This document shows, one piece after another, positions 53,351 through 62,192 of a stretch of DNA of 64,000 nt. The translations under genes were made by a program, and so were the position numbers. Below the pieces are notes generated by a model. It was not told the DNA's origin and ran no database searches. It worked only from the letters and a program-made list of their open reading frames with translations. This stretch comes from Calditrichia bacterium (lineage in GTDB: Bacteria > Calditrichota > Calditrichia > RBG-13-44-9 > J075). Positions within the stretch are counted from its first letter, which is position 1. The number at the start of each line of letters is the position of its first letter. The stretch spans positions 1 through 64,000 of the forward strand of contig JANQQU010000052.1 of assembly GCA_028284905.1 (NCBI GenBank), in the 5' to 3' direction.

Positions 53351-53692
53351 TGTTGTGTTCCCTGCGGTCACTGATGGTTCCGCTCCTTTCTGTCGCTGAT
53401 GGCTGCGTTCCCGTTGGTCACTGATGCCTCCGCTCCTGTCGTCGCTAATGGTTGCCGCTCCTTTCAGTCGCTGATGGTTTAGTATCCAGCTCCCATCCCA
53501 TTAACCATGAACGACCGCAGGGAGTGGAACAATTAGCGACGATAGGAGCGGAGCCATTCTCTACAGAAATATGGAAAAGCTCCAAAACTCCTGTCTACCC
53601 AGGTTATACCAGAAACACACAATACTTTAGCCATGAACGACCGCAGGGAGTGGAACAATTAGCGACGATAGGAGCGGAGCCATTCTCTACAG
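53351..53692. repeat. Left arm of long inverted repeat (degenerate 25-bp units)
   Basis: The arm has about five units of the type GGTTGCCGCTCCTTTCAGTC with GCTGAT, a 27-base spacer (53478-53504), then two pairs of oppositely oriented units of the type CCATGAACGACCGCAGGGAG / AGCGACGATAGGAGCGGAG separated by a spacer ending CAGAAACACACAATA. The arm is itself partly palindromic. Its sequence returns as the reverse complement at 56950-57316; 53450-53530 versus 57105-57185 is almost perfect. The remaining bases to 53752 show no gene. Confidence 0.9.
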
Positions 53693-53752
53693 CAATGTGT
53701 AAAGCCTCCAGAATTCCCTTCTACTGAAGAAATTTTAGAAACACACAATGCA

Positions 53753-54868
53753 TTACCACAACATCAAACTAACATTACCCGGCGCATAATACATACGCAC
53801 TTTCAGAATGTAACGATCACCGCGGAACAGCTTGATGCGAATATGTGCATTTTCCTCATTACCGCTGTCATCATCGGCAGTCAGGTAGCGTTCTTCGCCA
53901 TCGAGATCTTCGTTGAGCACCATGACCACGTCCGATTCACCGAAAGTGCGGATATCGTAGTAGCGCGTAGATTGTGGTTCGATAAGGAAGTTCCGTTGCT
54001 CCCCGGAATTCAGATCGAGCATATGAGATTCGAACGGATGCAGCTCAACAAAATCATTCCGCTGCAAAGGTGGATAAAAACTCTTTACCCAGAGTTTATC
54101 CCGCTCGGATAATCCGCCTTCCGGACGCAGTCCATTGCGAAATTCTTCCGGCTCCAGAATCATTCCCGGCTCGAAAGGATAGTGCATAATCGAGTCCGGA
54201 TCCCAATCCGACCCTTGCACGCTATCCGGATTAATTTTGCGGACGATGTTATAGTAGGTTTTATCCCGATCCCAAAAGTTCGGGAAGTCACCCAGTTGAT
54301 CGTAAACGGCATCTTCGTTCCAGACGATACCGGCAAAGGGATTTTGATGCTCATGAGGCAATCCCAGGGTATGGCCAATCTCGTGCAATGCCGTATCGAT
54401 GCCATTCGGTGTCCGGGTAAGATCCCAGCCAAAATTCATCGTGCGTTCATTACTGGGGAAGTCCAGGATCGCCCGACCGAGATAGGACCAGGCCCCGTCG
54501 CCACGCAGAAATCCGATGCGCACTTCTGCATCTTCCGGGTTATCGACTTCCTGAAAATCCAATCCGATGCCGACGCCTTTCCAGGTATCAAACGCATCAC
54601 GGACAATATTTTTCTCCGCTTCGCTGGTTGCCCAATGCGCGGGACTATCAAAAAAGTAATAATGCAACACGGTGCCGTTTACCCACTTGTTATCGAGACT
54701 GACGATGACTTCCAGACGATCACCAAAAACGTTTTTACCCAGTTCCCGTGGTCGTATTGGCTTGAGTGAACAATAGTTAAAATTTCGAACTTGCTGCCGC
54801 CGGTTCACTTCGGATCGATCCAGCTGAACCACATCACCATTTCTTTCCAGGGTTTTTTGTTCACACAT
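53753..54868 (-). CDS. Astacin-like (M12A metzincin) zinc metalloprotease
   Basis: The 371-residue protein has the full zinc motif HEIGHTLGLPHEH (H162, catalytic E163, H166, H172) and a Met-turn SIMHY (M228, Y230), the astacin rather than serralysin form. A C-terminal domain of about 100 residues after the protease (with YYDIRTFGESDVVMVL) looks like a PPC-type beta domain. No signal peptide or pro-peptide with a Cys switch is evident, which is unusual for a secreted astacin. The ATG has AGGAG eight bases upstream. It follows the putative pore-forming gene on the same strand, and both lie between inverted repeat arms. Confidence 0.9.
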   Translation of the reverse strand: MCEQKTLERNGDVVQLDRSEVNRRQQVRNFNYCSLKPIRPRELGKNVFGDRLEVIVSLDNKWVNGTVLHYYFFDSPAHWATSEAEKNIVRDAFDTWKGVGIGLDFQEVDNPEDAEVRIGFLRGDGAWSYLGRAILDFPSNERTMNFGWDLTRTPNGIDTALHEIGHTLGLPHEHQNPFAGIVWNEDAVYDQLGDFPNFWDRDKTYYNIVRKINPDSVQGSDWDPDSIMHYPFEPGMILEPEEFRNGLRPEGGLSERDKLWVKSFYPPLQRNDFVELHPFESHMLDLNSGEQRNFLIEPQSTRYYDIRTFGESDVVMVLNEDLDGEERYLTADDDSGNEENAHIRIKLFRGDRYILKVRMYYAPGNVSLMLW

Positions 54869-55060
54869 AATTTTCTCCTTTCATTTTCTTCATCGGCTAT
54901 TTTCAGCAGACGCATTTTATTGGGCCACGGAATTTCACTGATGAATACCGAGTTTTAAACAATTTCATTCAGAAAGCGACTTAGACACATGAAGAACATG
55001 CAAATACCAGCGATCATCTATGGCTAATTCTTAAAGTGAATGGTATAAACTCTACTGAAG

Positions 55061-55091
55061 CGCCTGCCGGAAAATGGATCTCCGGCAGGCG
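55061..55091. terminator. Perfect 10-bp GC hairpin after the putative pore-former gene
   Basis: CGCCTGCCGG and CCGGCAGGCG flank an 11-base loop six bases after the stop of the upstream gene. There is no T-run leftward, so it may attenuate rather than fully stop transcription into the protease gene, lowering protease relative to its neighbour. The rest of the 229-base gap is AT-rich, with the protease ribosome site. Confidence 0.75.
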
Positions 55092-55097
55092 ACAGCT

Positions 55098-56696
55098 TTA
55101 GACATGTTGAACAGCACCGAGGTTGATGTCAATTGTCTGCCAGGTGCGACTGCTCTTGGATCTCCACTTCTTCTTCCAGGAAAAAATGCTGGTGCTTTCC
55201 GAGGCCAGATACCCGGTTTCATGGCCAATTTCGAAGTGGAAGGGGATGACCCCGTTCTCACCGGCAGGTGCTTCATAAACCGCTTCCGTGAGCATGTTAA
55301 GCGCATCGGTACACAAGGGCGGCAAAGGATTTACATCGGGACTGGCCCAATCGCCTCCGGTATAACAGAGTTCCGCCCAATCATGATGATAAGCGGTAAA
55401 TTCAAACTCCCAGCGGCATTTGGTGCCGTCAGAGCGGTTCCTGGCCCGGAAATCCGGAATAACGTAGGATTGGCTCTTTTCGGAACGATAAGAGGCACTA
55501 AGGCCGACACTGCCCGAAGGCTTACTACCCTCGAAGCCGACCTCAGCAGAGCCACCCACTTCCCAACCGGTGGTAAATTTGTAGGAAGTTTCGCTATTAG
55601 GGGACTTCGGCTCCAGATGAATGCGCCGCCAGCCGGAAGGCATTCTCGGCTGATCTTTTTTACCGGGGTAAAATTCAACCGTCCCCTTACTGGTAAAATG
55701 ACCGCGTTTTTTATCAGAGTTTACATTTAGTTTACTAATGGAAACACCGGAACCAACCGAAGAGATTTTCACAAATTTCCGCCGGGGAGAATTGGTAGCA
55801 TATACTTTGATATCAAAACTACCCCAGTATTGCGCTTTCGGCCCATTAATCTCAAAGCCAAATACTTTAACCTTATTGGGATACCAGGTTATCGCATCAA
55901 AAATCACCGTTGCATGCGCTTCTGCCTTGCTTATATTTTCTAATCTCCTGAATCCTTGCAGACGGCCCGCCTGACGATCATTATCCCGAAAAGTTTGATC
56001 TTTGACGTACATTTGCACGCGTTCGGCAATATGCATGTCCGATAATTGCGGCGTTGCTACCTGCCCGTTTCCCTCATCTTCAAGCGCGGCCAATTGTTGC
56101 GCACGCTCCTCGTCAGAACTCGGCTGAGCAGTGGCAATTTCCGCATATTTGCGAGCCCGCATCACTGTTTCCGAAGCATAGCGTTTGTCTACCTGCCCTT
56201 CCACTTCGTAATCGCCATCAGTGATAAAGTCGGCATTATTTGACCCGATCAGGATGATTTCCTGGCGTTTGCCCTGCTCGGCATTCTTGATAATCGCCGT
56301 ATCGGCATCAACACCGATTAAAGCAAAATCTTTCATTTGTTCTTTCGTAACATTCTTCAATACCAACGTGGCGTTACGAGAGGCAGCATAGCTAAGCATC
56401 CGTTTGTCTTTGCTGCTTAAACGGGTAGCGAAATCTGCGACCGCCATGCTTTCCTCATTAAAATCCGCGGTAGCGTTTTCCGGAGAAAATTCCGCATTTT
56501 CATCCATCTCCCCGGCATCATCCGGCAGATAATCTGTGGCGTCATACTTCTGTGCTTTGGCGGATGCCCGACGGCTGCGTCCCGCCCTTTTTGACGTCCC
56601 GTTAGTGCCATTCCCATTTCTTTTGGTTACCTGCTCATCTGTTGCTTGTGCTAATTCTTCTACAAATTCCGGGCATTTGCCGACTTCTACAATCAT
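55098..56696 (-). CDS. Putative leukocidin/cytolysin-like pore-forming protein
   Basis: In this 532-residue protein, residues 1-95 are hydrophilic with a basic Asn/Gly/Arg stretch; 96-215 form a small alpha/beta region; about 260-532 resemble the cytolysin fold. The segment 375-420 (GWEVGGSAEV, then SKPSGSVGLSASY, with Y411, D415, R417 and N420) recalls the pre-stem of Vibrio cholerae cytolysin as I remember it. The following Trp-Glu-Phe-Glu-Phe and the AVYEAPAG region near 472-479 also fit. Cytolysins are made as pro-forms cut by proteases, and a metalloprotease gene follows. No signal peptide. A strong AAGGAG precedes the ATG. Without a profile search the family call is tentative. Confidence 0.5.
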   Translation of the reverse strand: MIVEVGKCPEFVEELAQATDEQVTKRNGNGTNGTSKRAGRSRRASAKAQKYDATDYLPDDAGEMDENAEFSPENATADFNEESMAVADFATRLSSKDKRMLSYAASRNATLVLKNVTKEQMKDFALIGVDADTAIIKNAEQGKRQEIILIGSNNADFITDGDYEVEGQVDKRYASETVMRARKYAEIATAQPSSDEERAQQLAALEDEGNGQVATPQLSDMHIAERVQMYVKDQTFRDNDRQAGRLQGFRRLENISKAEAHATVIFDAITWYPNKVKVFGFEINGPKAQYWGSFDIKVYATNSPRRKFVKISSVGSGVSISKLNVNSDKKRGHFTSKGTVEFYPGKKDQPRMPSGWRRIHLEPKSPNSETSYKFTTGWEVGGSAEVGFEGSKPSGSVGLSASYRSEKSQSYVIPDFRARNRSDGTKCRWEFEFTAYHHDWAELCYTGGDWASPDVNPLPPLCTDALNMLTEAVYEAPAGENGVIPFHFEIGHETGYLASESTSIFSWKKKWRSKSSRTWQTIDINLGAVQHV

Positions 56697-56949
56697 GATA
56701 TACTCCTTTGTGATAGATAGTTTTGTGTGTTTTCCAGGATCAAAACGGCCGTTGTATTGATCACTTGATAAGTGCTTGTTTCAAGCTCAATTCAAGCTAA
56801 AAAATACCGGTAGGGCATTCTAACGCTGAGGTAACAAAAACTGCTGTGGAGGTAACATTTGGGGGATTTAGGGGAGAAATAAGTTGGTGGGAACGGGATT
56901 TTTGGCATAGAAATGATAGACTGAGGAGTATGGTTGCCGCTCCCGTTGG
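56697..56949. other. Leader of the pore-former gene
   Basis: This is the promoter region of the leftward gene. TTGAATTGAGCTTGAAACAAGC and an ATCAAGTGATC-like palindrome lie at about 56757-56800; both could be operators. No sigma-54 box was seen. The right repeat arm follows. Confidence 0.5.
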
Positions 56950-57316
56950 TCGCTGATGGCTCCGCTCCTATCGTCGCTAATTGTTCCACTCCCTGCGGTC
57001 GTTCATGGTTAAGGTATTGTGTGTTTCTGATTCTTCTTCACTAGATGGTTAATTGGGCGTTTTTATACATTTCTGGAGAGTATGGCCCGCTCCTATCGTC
57101 GCTAATGGTTCCACTCCCTGCGGTCGTTCATGGTTAATGGGATGGGAGCTGAATACTAAACCATCAGCGACTGGAAGGAGCGGCAACCATTAGCGACCAG
57201 CGGAAGCGGAGCCATCAGTGACCGCAGGGAACGAAACCATCAGCGACTGAAAGGAGCGGCAACCATCAGTGACCGCAGGGAACGCAACCATCAGCGACTG
57301 AAAGGAAGCTGAAACA
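56950..57316. repeat. Right arm of long inverted repeat
   Basis: This is the reverse complement of the left arm, with the same order of unit blocks and both spacers (27-base spacer at 57132-57158, and the TATTGTGTGTTTCTGA spacer near 57015). It has one or two more 25-bp units at its outer end. It ends at the stop codon of the sigma-54 activator gene. Short frames inside the arms would encode a repeated HERPQGVEQLATIGAEP peptide, which I regard as spurious. Confidence 0.9.
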
Positions 57317-58855
57317 TCACCGAATATCCAAATCCCTCATCAAGCGATTCAAATAAGTTCGTTGAATCTCCAGGATATCCGCAGCGGCGGTTTGTTTTCC
57401 GCTGGTATGCTGTAAAACTCGTTGCAGGAATAACGCTTTAAATTCATTCAGGGCTGTATGCAGCGGGCGGGGCTGGAAGAGGAGATTTTCCGCGGCGTTC
57501 TCTCCATAAGTCAGCGCATCGAAATCTTCGGGGGTCAGGTATTCTCCCCGGGATAGCACCACCGCGCGTTCAACAGCATGCTCCAGTTCGCGAATATTCC
57601 CCGGCCAGCGATGGTTTTCCAGATGACGAATACATTTGGGGGAAAATCCCTTTATCTTTTTATTGTATCGTTCCCCGGATCGTTCCAGAAAGTGCTGGGC
57701 AAGCAATGCGATGTCCTCCCGGCGATCCCGCAACAAGGGCAGCTGCAGATTGATTACATTCAGCCGAAAATAGAGGTCCTGACGAAATTCCCCCTTCTCC
57801 ACCGCCTCTCTTAATTTCAGGCTGGTCGCGGCAATAATTCGCACGGAAATTTTGCGGGTCTCATTCGCACCGATCGGACGAATTTCTCCCTCCTGGATCG
57901 CACGCAACAATTTCGCCTGCATCTCCATCGGCATATTGCCAATTTCGTCCAGAAACAATGTGCCTCCATGCGCTTCGGCAAAAAGGCCCTTCCGATCCCG
58001 ATTTGCCCCGGTAAAAGCGCCCTTTACATATCCAAACAATTCACTTTCCAGCAAGGTTGCCGGCAGCGCCCCGCAATCGACAGTCACAAACGGACCATCT
58101 TTCCTGGGGCCATTAAAGTGCAGCACCCGGGCGATCCGTTCCTTGCCGGTGCCACTCTCACCTTCAATAAGCACCCGGGCATCGGTTGGGATTACCCGCT
58201 CCATCAGAGAAAAAATCTGTTTCATTTTCACACTATGCCCAATCACTCCCTGGTAGTCAAACTTGCGCTGCAGGGCATATCGTAAGCGGGCAGCTTCGGT
58301 AAACATTTTTTCCTGCAAACTGGTGTTATGGATGTAGCGGGCGCAGTGGGTCGCCAGCGCTTTCATTACCGGCAAAGTATGCGTATTAAACGGTGATTCA
58401 GTCCGATAGGACACCAAATTTATTACGCCAATCAGTTTTTCTCCCAACAGCAGCGGGATACTAAGTGCAGAATGCACATTTTTATATTTAGCGGGTAAAT
58501 TCTCGGCTCCAAATGTTTCTGGCAAATTCTCTGTAAATAATATCCGGCGATTACTGGAAACCCAGCCGGCGAGTATATTATTCAGGTAACTATCCAGGGT
58601 TTGCTGGGGGGATTCTCCTTTTCGGAAAAGCGTTTTGGCACTTTGCTGTTGTTCCGGGGCAAAAAGGAATATCGTGCCTTGATCCGCTTCAGTGAGCGCC
58701 AGAATTTCTGTGAGAAAAAAATCGATGACATCATCGGTGCTGGTTAACTGCCATACTTCGGAGAAAATCGCATGAATCTTCTCAAAGTGACGAATATTGC
58801 TTTCCAATTGAGTAATTCGTTCCTGCAAGGCCGGGGCATTGTTTGTCTTGTTCAT
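57317..58855 (-). CDS. GAF-domain sigma-54-dependent transcriptional activator
   Basis: The 512-residue protein has an N-terminal helix, a GAF domain (about residues 30-185), a sigma-54 AAA+ domain (Walker A GESGTGKE, loop GAFTGAN, Walker B LFLDEIGNM), and a Fis-type HTH ending in ADILEIQRTYLNRLM. Unlike the NtrC-type protein it has no receiver; the GAF domain would sense a small ligand or redox signal, as in NifA, FhlA or NorR. It is a second candidate for controlling the sigma-54 promoters of this window, or the neighbouring cassette or kinase. Confidence 0.94.
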   Translation of the reverse strand: MNKTNNAPALQERITQLESNIRHFEKIHAIFSEVWQLTSTDDVIDFFLTEILALTEADQGTIFLFAPEQQQSAKTLFRKGESPQQTLDSYLNNILAGWVSSNRRILFTENLPETFGAENLPAKYKNVHSALSIPLLLGEKLIGVINLVSYRTESPFNTHTLPVMKALATHCARYIHNTSLQEKMFTEAARLRYALQRKFDYQGVIGHSVKMKQIFSLMERVIPTDARVLIEGESGTGKERIARVLHFNGPRKDGPFVTVDCGALPATLLESELFGYVKGAFTGANRDRKGLFAEAHGGTLFLDEIGNMPMEMQAKLLRAIQEGEIRPIGANETRKISVRIIAATSLKLREAVEKGEFRQDLYFRLNVINLQLPLLRDRREDIALLAQHFLERSGERYNKKIKGFSPKCIRHLENHRWPGNIRELEHAVERAVVLSRGEYLTPEDFDALTYGENAAENLLFQPRPLHTALNEFKALFLQRVLQHTSGKQTAAADILEIQRTYLNRLMRDLDIR

Positions 58856-58963
58856 CTCTCCACCATCGCCATTGAGTTAGATTGTTAACAATATTGATCA
58901 GCATTCACCAGGCTGCCGTTATCTTCTATTTGTACACAGTCTTTTTCTCAATGCATAGGAACG

Positions 58964-61348
58964 CTAATCCGCCCGAATTTTTGCCATAAAATCTACAAAT
59001 CGCTGATCCCCCCGGACAATATCCGCAAGCGGGTCGATATGCAAATACATCATATAACCGTTGCGCTCCTGAAAAGCGACCTCTAATTCCTGATAAAAGT
59101 CGTCATCGTTACCAGCCCCCATATGTATCAGCGCTCTGTACATTGGATTTACATAACGTCCTCTACGGGCCAATCCCTGAAGTTTATCAAGTTCTGACGC
59201 TGCTGCCTGACCTTCATTTTTTCGACCATGTATGTAGCCAACGAGTCCTCCAACTAACGGGTGGCCGCCAGATAGCGTGCGGGCATGTGCCAATGAGTTT
59301 AATGCGCGGTCATATTCTCCCATTGTTGCGTAGGTAAATCCCAGATTAAGATGAATCACCAGAAAGTTTGGCGCTAGCTGCCGGGTTTCTTCAAACTGCC
59401 GGAGAGCGTCATCATACTTTCGAGCGTAGCGCAACAGCCAGCCCACTTCCGAATTAATAATCAGAGAAACCGGATCCAGACTGTGGGCATACTCTATTTC
59501 CTCCAATGCTTCCGTGCTGCGTCCGCTAATCATTAATAGAATCGCATACCAGTGATGGGCGGTTTTATAGCTGGGATTCAGTTCGATTGCCCGCAAAAAA
59601 GATTTTTCAGCAGCGGCAATATCCCAGTCGTAAAACAACAATATGTTCGCAAGAGAAGTGTGTCCTTCTGCGAGATCGGGTCGCTTAGCAACCGCCTGCA
59701 GCGCTGCCTGTTTTGCCAGCGGCATTCCCTGCGATGCCGGCATAATACTATATTCCCCGCTGCAGAAAAGCGCCAGAGCATCTGCGATGCCGGAATAAGC
59801 CAGGGCAAAGTTGCTGTCCAGCACTACTGCTTGCCGAAAATATTCCAGAGCTTTTCCTATCGATTCGGGCGTTCGCTGATTCCAGTAGTATCGTCCTTTT
59901 TGATAAAGCTTATATGCTTCCAGGTTATTGGTTGGATCTTCCAGAATCATTCCCGGCATGGCATTTCGTTGCCGCACTTCCAGTGCATGAGAAACGTGGC
60001 GGGCGATGTTCCGTTGCACGGTAAAAACGTCCTCATAGAGATGATCATAACTTTCCGACCATAGCTGGCTTTGGGAAGATATTTTAATCAACTGAACGCT
60101 GGTTCTAATCTGCGTGTTTTCCTTGCGCACGCTACCGGTCATAATGTATTCCACATTCAGTGCTTTCCCGATTTCCGCTAAATTCAGGGGTTGATTGCGA
60201 TAGCGTTCCGTCGATGCCTTTGCGATGACTTCCACATTTGCCAGCCGGGAAATGCGAAAAATGATTTCTTCGGTGACGCCATCTGTAAAATAGACATTTT
60301 CCGTATCGGCGCTGATATTTTCGAAAGGCAGCACTGCAATTCGTAAAGGCTTATTTGCATCATCTTCATAATAATATTCGGAATAAGCCCACCAAATCCC
60401 CAGGATTAGAATGATAAAAACTCCACCCCAAAGTGTTATTTGATTTCTGCTACGATTTTGCATATCACCCCGGGGAATACCCGGGAGGGACGTTAAAGAT
60501 CTGCTGTGAACATCCTTGCTATCTCGACTGCTAACATCTGCGAAAGCCAGCAAGTCCTCTTTCAGCGCCGCGACTGTCGGATAGCGCTCATCGGCTTTTT
60601 TCGCCAATGTTTTTTGAACGATCCTTGCTATCTCGTCGGGTATTTCCGGATTTGCCTCATTAAGCAACGGAGGATCCTCACTCATAATCGCATAGAATGC
60701 GCCGGGCACATCATTCCGTTCAAAGGGGAATTTCCCACTGAGGAGCTCATACATCGTTACGCCCAGCGACCAGATATCACTATAAGCGCCGGTTTTCTCC
60801 CCGCGCAATTGTTCGGGGGCGGCATAGCGCCAGGTTCCCAGGGTGGTATTTTTGGTGGTAATGTCCATTCCGGCCATTTTCGCCAGGCCAAAGTCGAGAA
60901 TTTTGGCAGTATTGTCTTCCTTGAGAAAAATGTTGGCAGGTTTTATATCACGATGTAAGATTTCTGCCTGATGTGCTTTCTCCAGTCCATCACATACCTG
61001 AAGCATAATCTCCAGGGTGTTTTTCAGCGGCAGTTTTCCCTTTTGCAGTCGTTGTTTCAGACTTTCTCCCTCGTAGAAAGACATCACGATAAACAGGGAA
61101 TCGTCTGCTTCATCAATTTCGTGGATAGTGCAGATATTGGGATGATCCAGTGCGGAAGCCGCTCTTGCTTCCAGGATAAAGCGTGTCTTGTATTCTTCAT
61201 CTTCCCGGAAGGCTGGAGGAAGGAATTTGATTGCAACCGTTCGTTTTAGACGCAAATCGGTGGCTTTATAAACAACCCCCATTCCACCTTCACCGATTTT
61301 TTCAGTGATGCGGTAATGGGAAATCGTTTTTCCGATCAACCGTGACAT
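58964..61348 (-). CDS. Transmembrane Ser/Thr protein kinase with FlgO-like and TPR domains
   Basis: The 794-residue protein carries an active-looking Hanks kinase (GEGGMG loop 19-24, K41, HRD 132-134, DFG 152-154, APE 177-179), a linker, one membrane helix (304-322), an extracytoplasmic FlgO/adenylate-cyclase-like domain (IAVLPFENISADTENVYFTD), and about six TPR units to the end. It should sense through the outer TPR part and phosphorylate cytoplasmic targets. It lies 108 bases upstream of the GAF activator gene on the same strand, so the activator could be a target; that is inference. Confidence 0.93.
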   Translation of the reverse strand: MSRLIGKTISHYRITEKIGEGGMGVVYKATDLRLKRTVAIKFLPPAFREDEEYKTRFILEARAASALDHPNICTIHEIDEADDSLFIVMSFYEGESLKQRLQKGKLPLKNTLEIMLQVCDGLEKAHQAEILHRDIKPANIFLKEDNTAKILDFGLAKMAGMDITTKNTTLGTWRYAAPEQLRGEKTGAYSDIWSLGVTMYELLSGKFPFERNDVPGAFYAIMSEDPPLLNEANPEIPDEIARIVQKTLAKKADERYPTVAALKEDLLAFADVSSRDSKDVHSRSLTSLPGIPRGDMQNRSRNQITLWGGVFIILILGIWWAYSEYYYEDDANKPLRIAVLPFENISADTENVYFTDGVTEEIIFRISRLANVEVIAKASTERYRNQPLNLAEIGKALNVEYIMTGSVRKENTQIRTSVQLIKISSQSQLWSESYDHLYEDVFTVQRNIARHVSHALEVRQRNAMPGMILEDPTNNLEAYKLYQKGRYYWNQRTPESIGKALEYFRQAVVLDSNFALAYSGIADALALFCSGEYSIMPASQGMPLAKQAALQAVAKRPDLAEGHTSLANILLFYDWDIAAAEKSFLRAIELNPSYKTAHHWYAILLMISGRSTEALEEIEYAHSLDPVSLIINSEVGWLLRYARKYDDALRQFEETRQLAPNFLVIHLNLGFTYATMGEYDRALNSLAHARTLSGGHPLVGGLVGYIHGRKNEGQAAASELDKLQGLARRGRYVNPMYRALIHMGAGNDDDFYQELEVAFQERNGYMMYLHIDPLADIVRGDQRFVDFMAKIRAD

Positions 61349-61478
61349 AACATTGTGGTGGTTAGGACCAAAACTGGCGAAAAAACGAATACCCCATCCG
61401 CGCCTTCGCCGGACGCCCTACTGCAATGTAGTCTATGGTTTCACGAGAATCAATTGCTATTAAGAATTGACAGGGAAA

Positions 61479-62123
61479 TCACGGCCGCACCAGCTTTTCC
61501 TTTAATGCTTTCGCCACCGCTTCCGCATTGGATGTTACTTCCAGCTTCTTATAAACATTCTTAATGTGAGAGCGGACTGTATCCGCACTAATACAAAGTT
61601 GATCAGCAATCATCTTATAGCTTTTTCCCTTACAAAGCAGGAGAAGCACCTCCTTTTCCCGCTGGGTGAGGCTAGCATCATCATGCTGTTTAAAGGACCC
61701 GACTACCATGCGGGCGATATTAGTGCTCATCGGTGCGCCTCCGGTATGAATTTCTTCAATAGCGCTCAGTAACTTTGCCGGTTGGGTATTTTTTGTTAAA
61801 TAACCGCAAGCGCCGGCACAAAGGGATTGAAAAACCACTTCGTCAGAATCATGAATGGTTAACATAATAATATCGGTTTCCGGCAGTATTGCCTTCATTT
61901 TCTTCACACAGTCGATACCGGAGATTCCCGGTAATTCGATGTCCATCAATACGACATCCGGTACATCGTTGGCAATATTTGCCAGCGCCGTTTCGGCATC
62001 CTGGTAGATACTGGTGCAGGAAAATCCCGGCGTGCCGCCAATAATCAAGGCAAGGCTCTCACGAATCTCATCATCATCTTCAACTATCGATACAGTAATC
62101 ATTGTTTTCCATGCTTTTGTCAT
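61479..62123 (-). CDS. LuxR/NarL-type response regulator
   Basis: The 214-residue protein has a receiver with VEDDDE and phospho-acceptor D61 (LMDIELPG) and a C-terminal LuxR HTH (LTQREKEVLLLLCKGKSYKMIADQLCISADTVRSHIKNVYKKL). The ATG is preceded by AAGGTG; a frame running further upstream is only the translated GGAATTC repeat. An alternative ATG seven codons downstream (MITVSIVE) is possible. The sensor kinase gene lies immediately upstream and is its cognate partner. Confidence 0.93.
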   Translation of the reverse strand: MTKAWKTMITVSIVEDDDEIRESLALIIGGTPGFSCTSIYQDAETALANIANDVPDVVLMDIELPGISGIDCVKKMKAILPETDIIMLTIHDSDEVVFQSLCAGACGYLTKNTQPAKLLSAIEEIHTGGAPMSTNIARMVVGSFKQHDDASLTQREKEVLLLLCKGKSYKMIADQLCISADTVRSHIKNVYKKLEVTSNAEAVAKALKEKLVRP

Positions 62124-62136
62124 ATCAACACCTTGT

Positions 62137-62173
<37 letters not shown>

Positions 62174-62192
62174 TGCACATTTGCTCATCTGC

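Noticed and set aside
53452-53727. Short frame with repeated HERPQGVEQLATIGAEP peptide, and a mirror frame at 56792-56989
   Set aside because: The peptide is the translation of the 25-bp repeat units of the arms; there is no independent sign of coding.
56950-57316. Possible CRISPR array
   Set aside because: The units are contiguous, degenerate, of two alternating types and both orientations, with no unique spacers and no cas genes nearby.
53351-57316. Composite transposon carrying the protease and toxin-like genes
   Set aside because: There are inverted arms but no transposase, no insertion-sequence ends and no target duplication that I can see; mobility is left as an open hypothesis.
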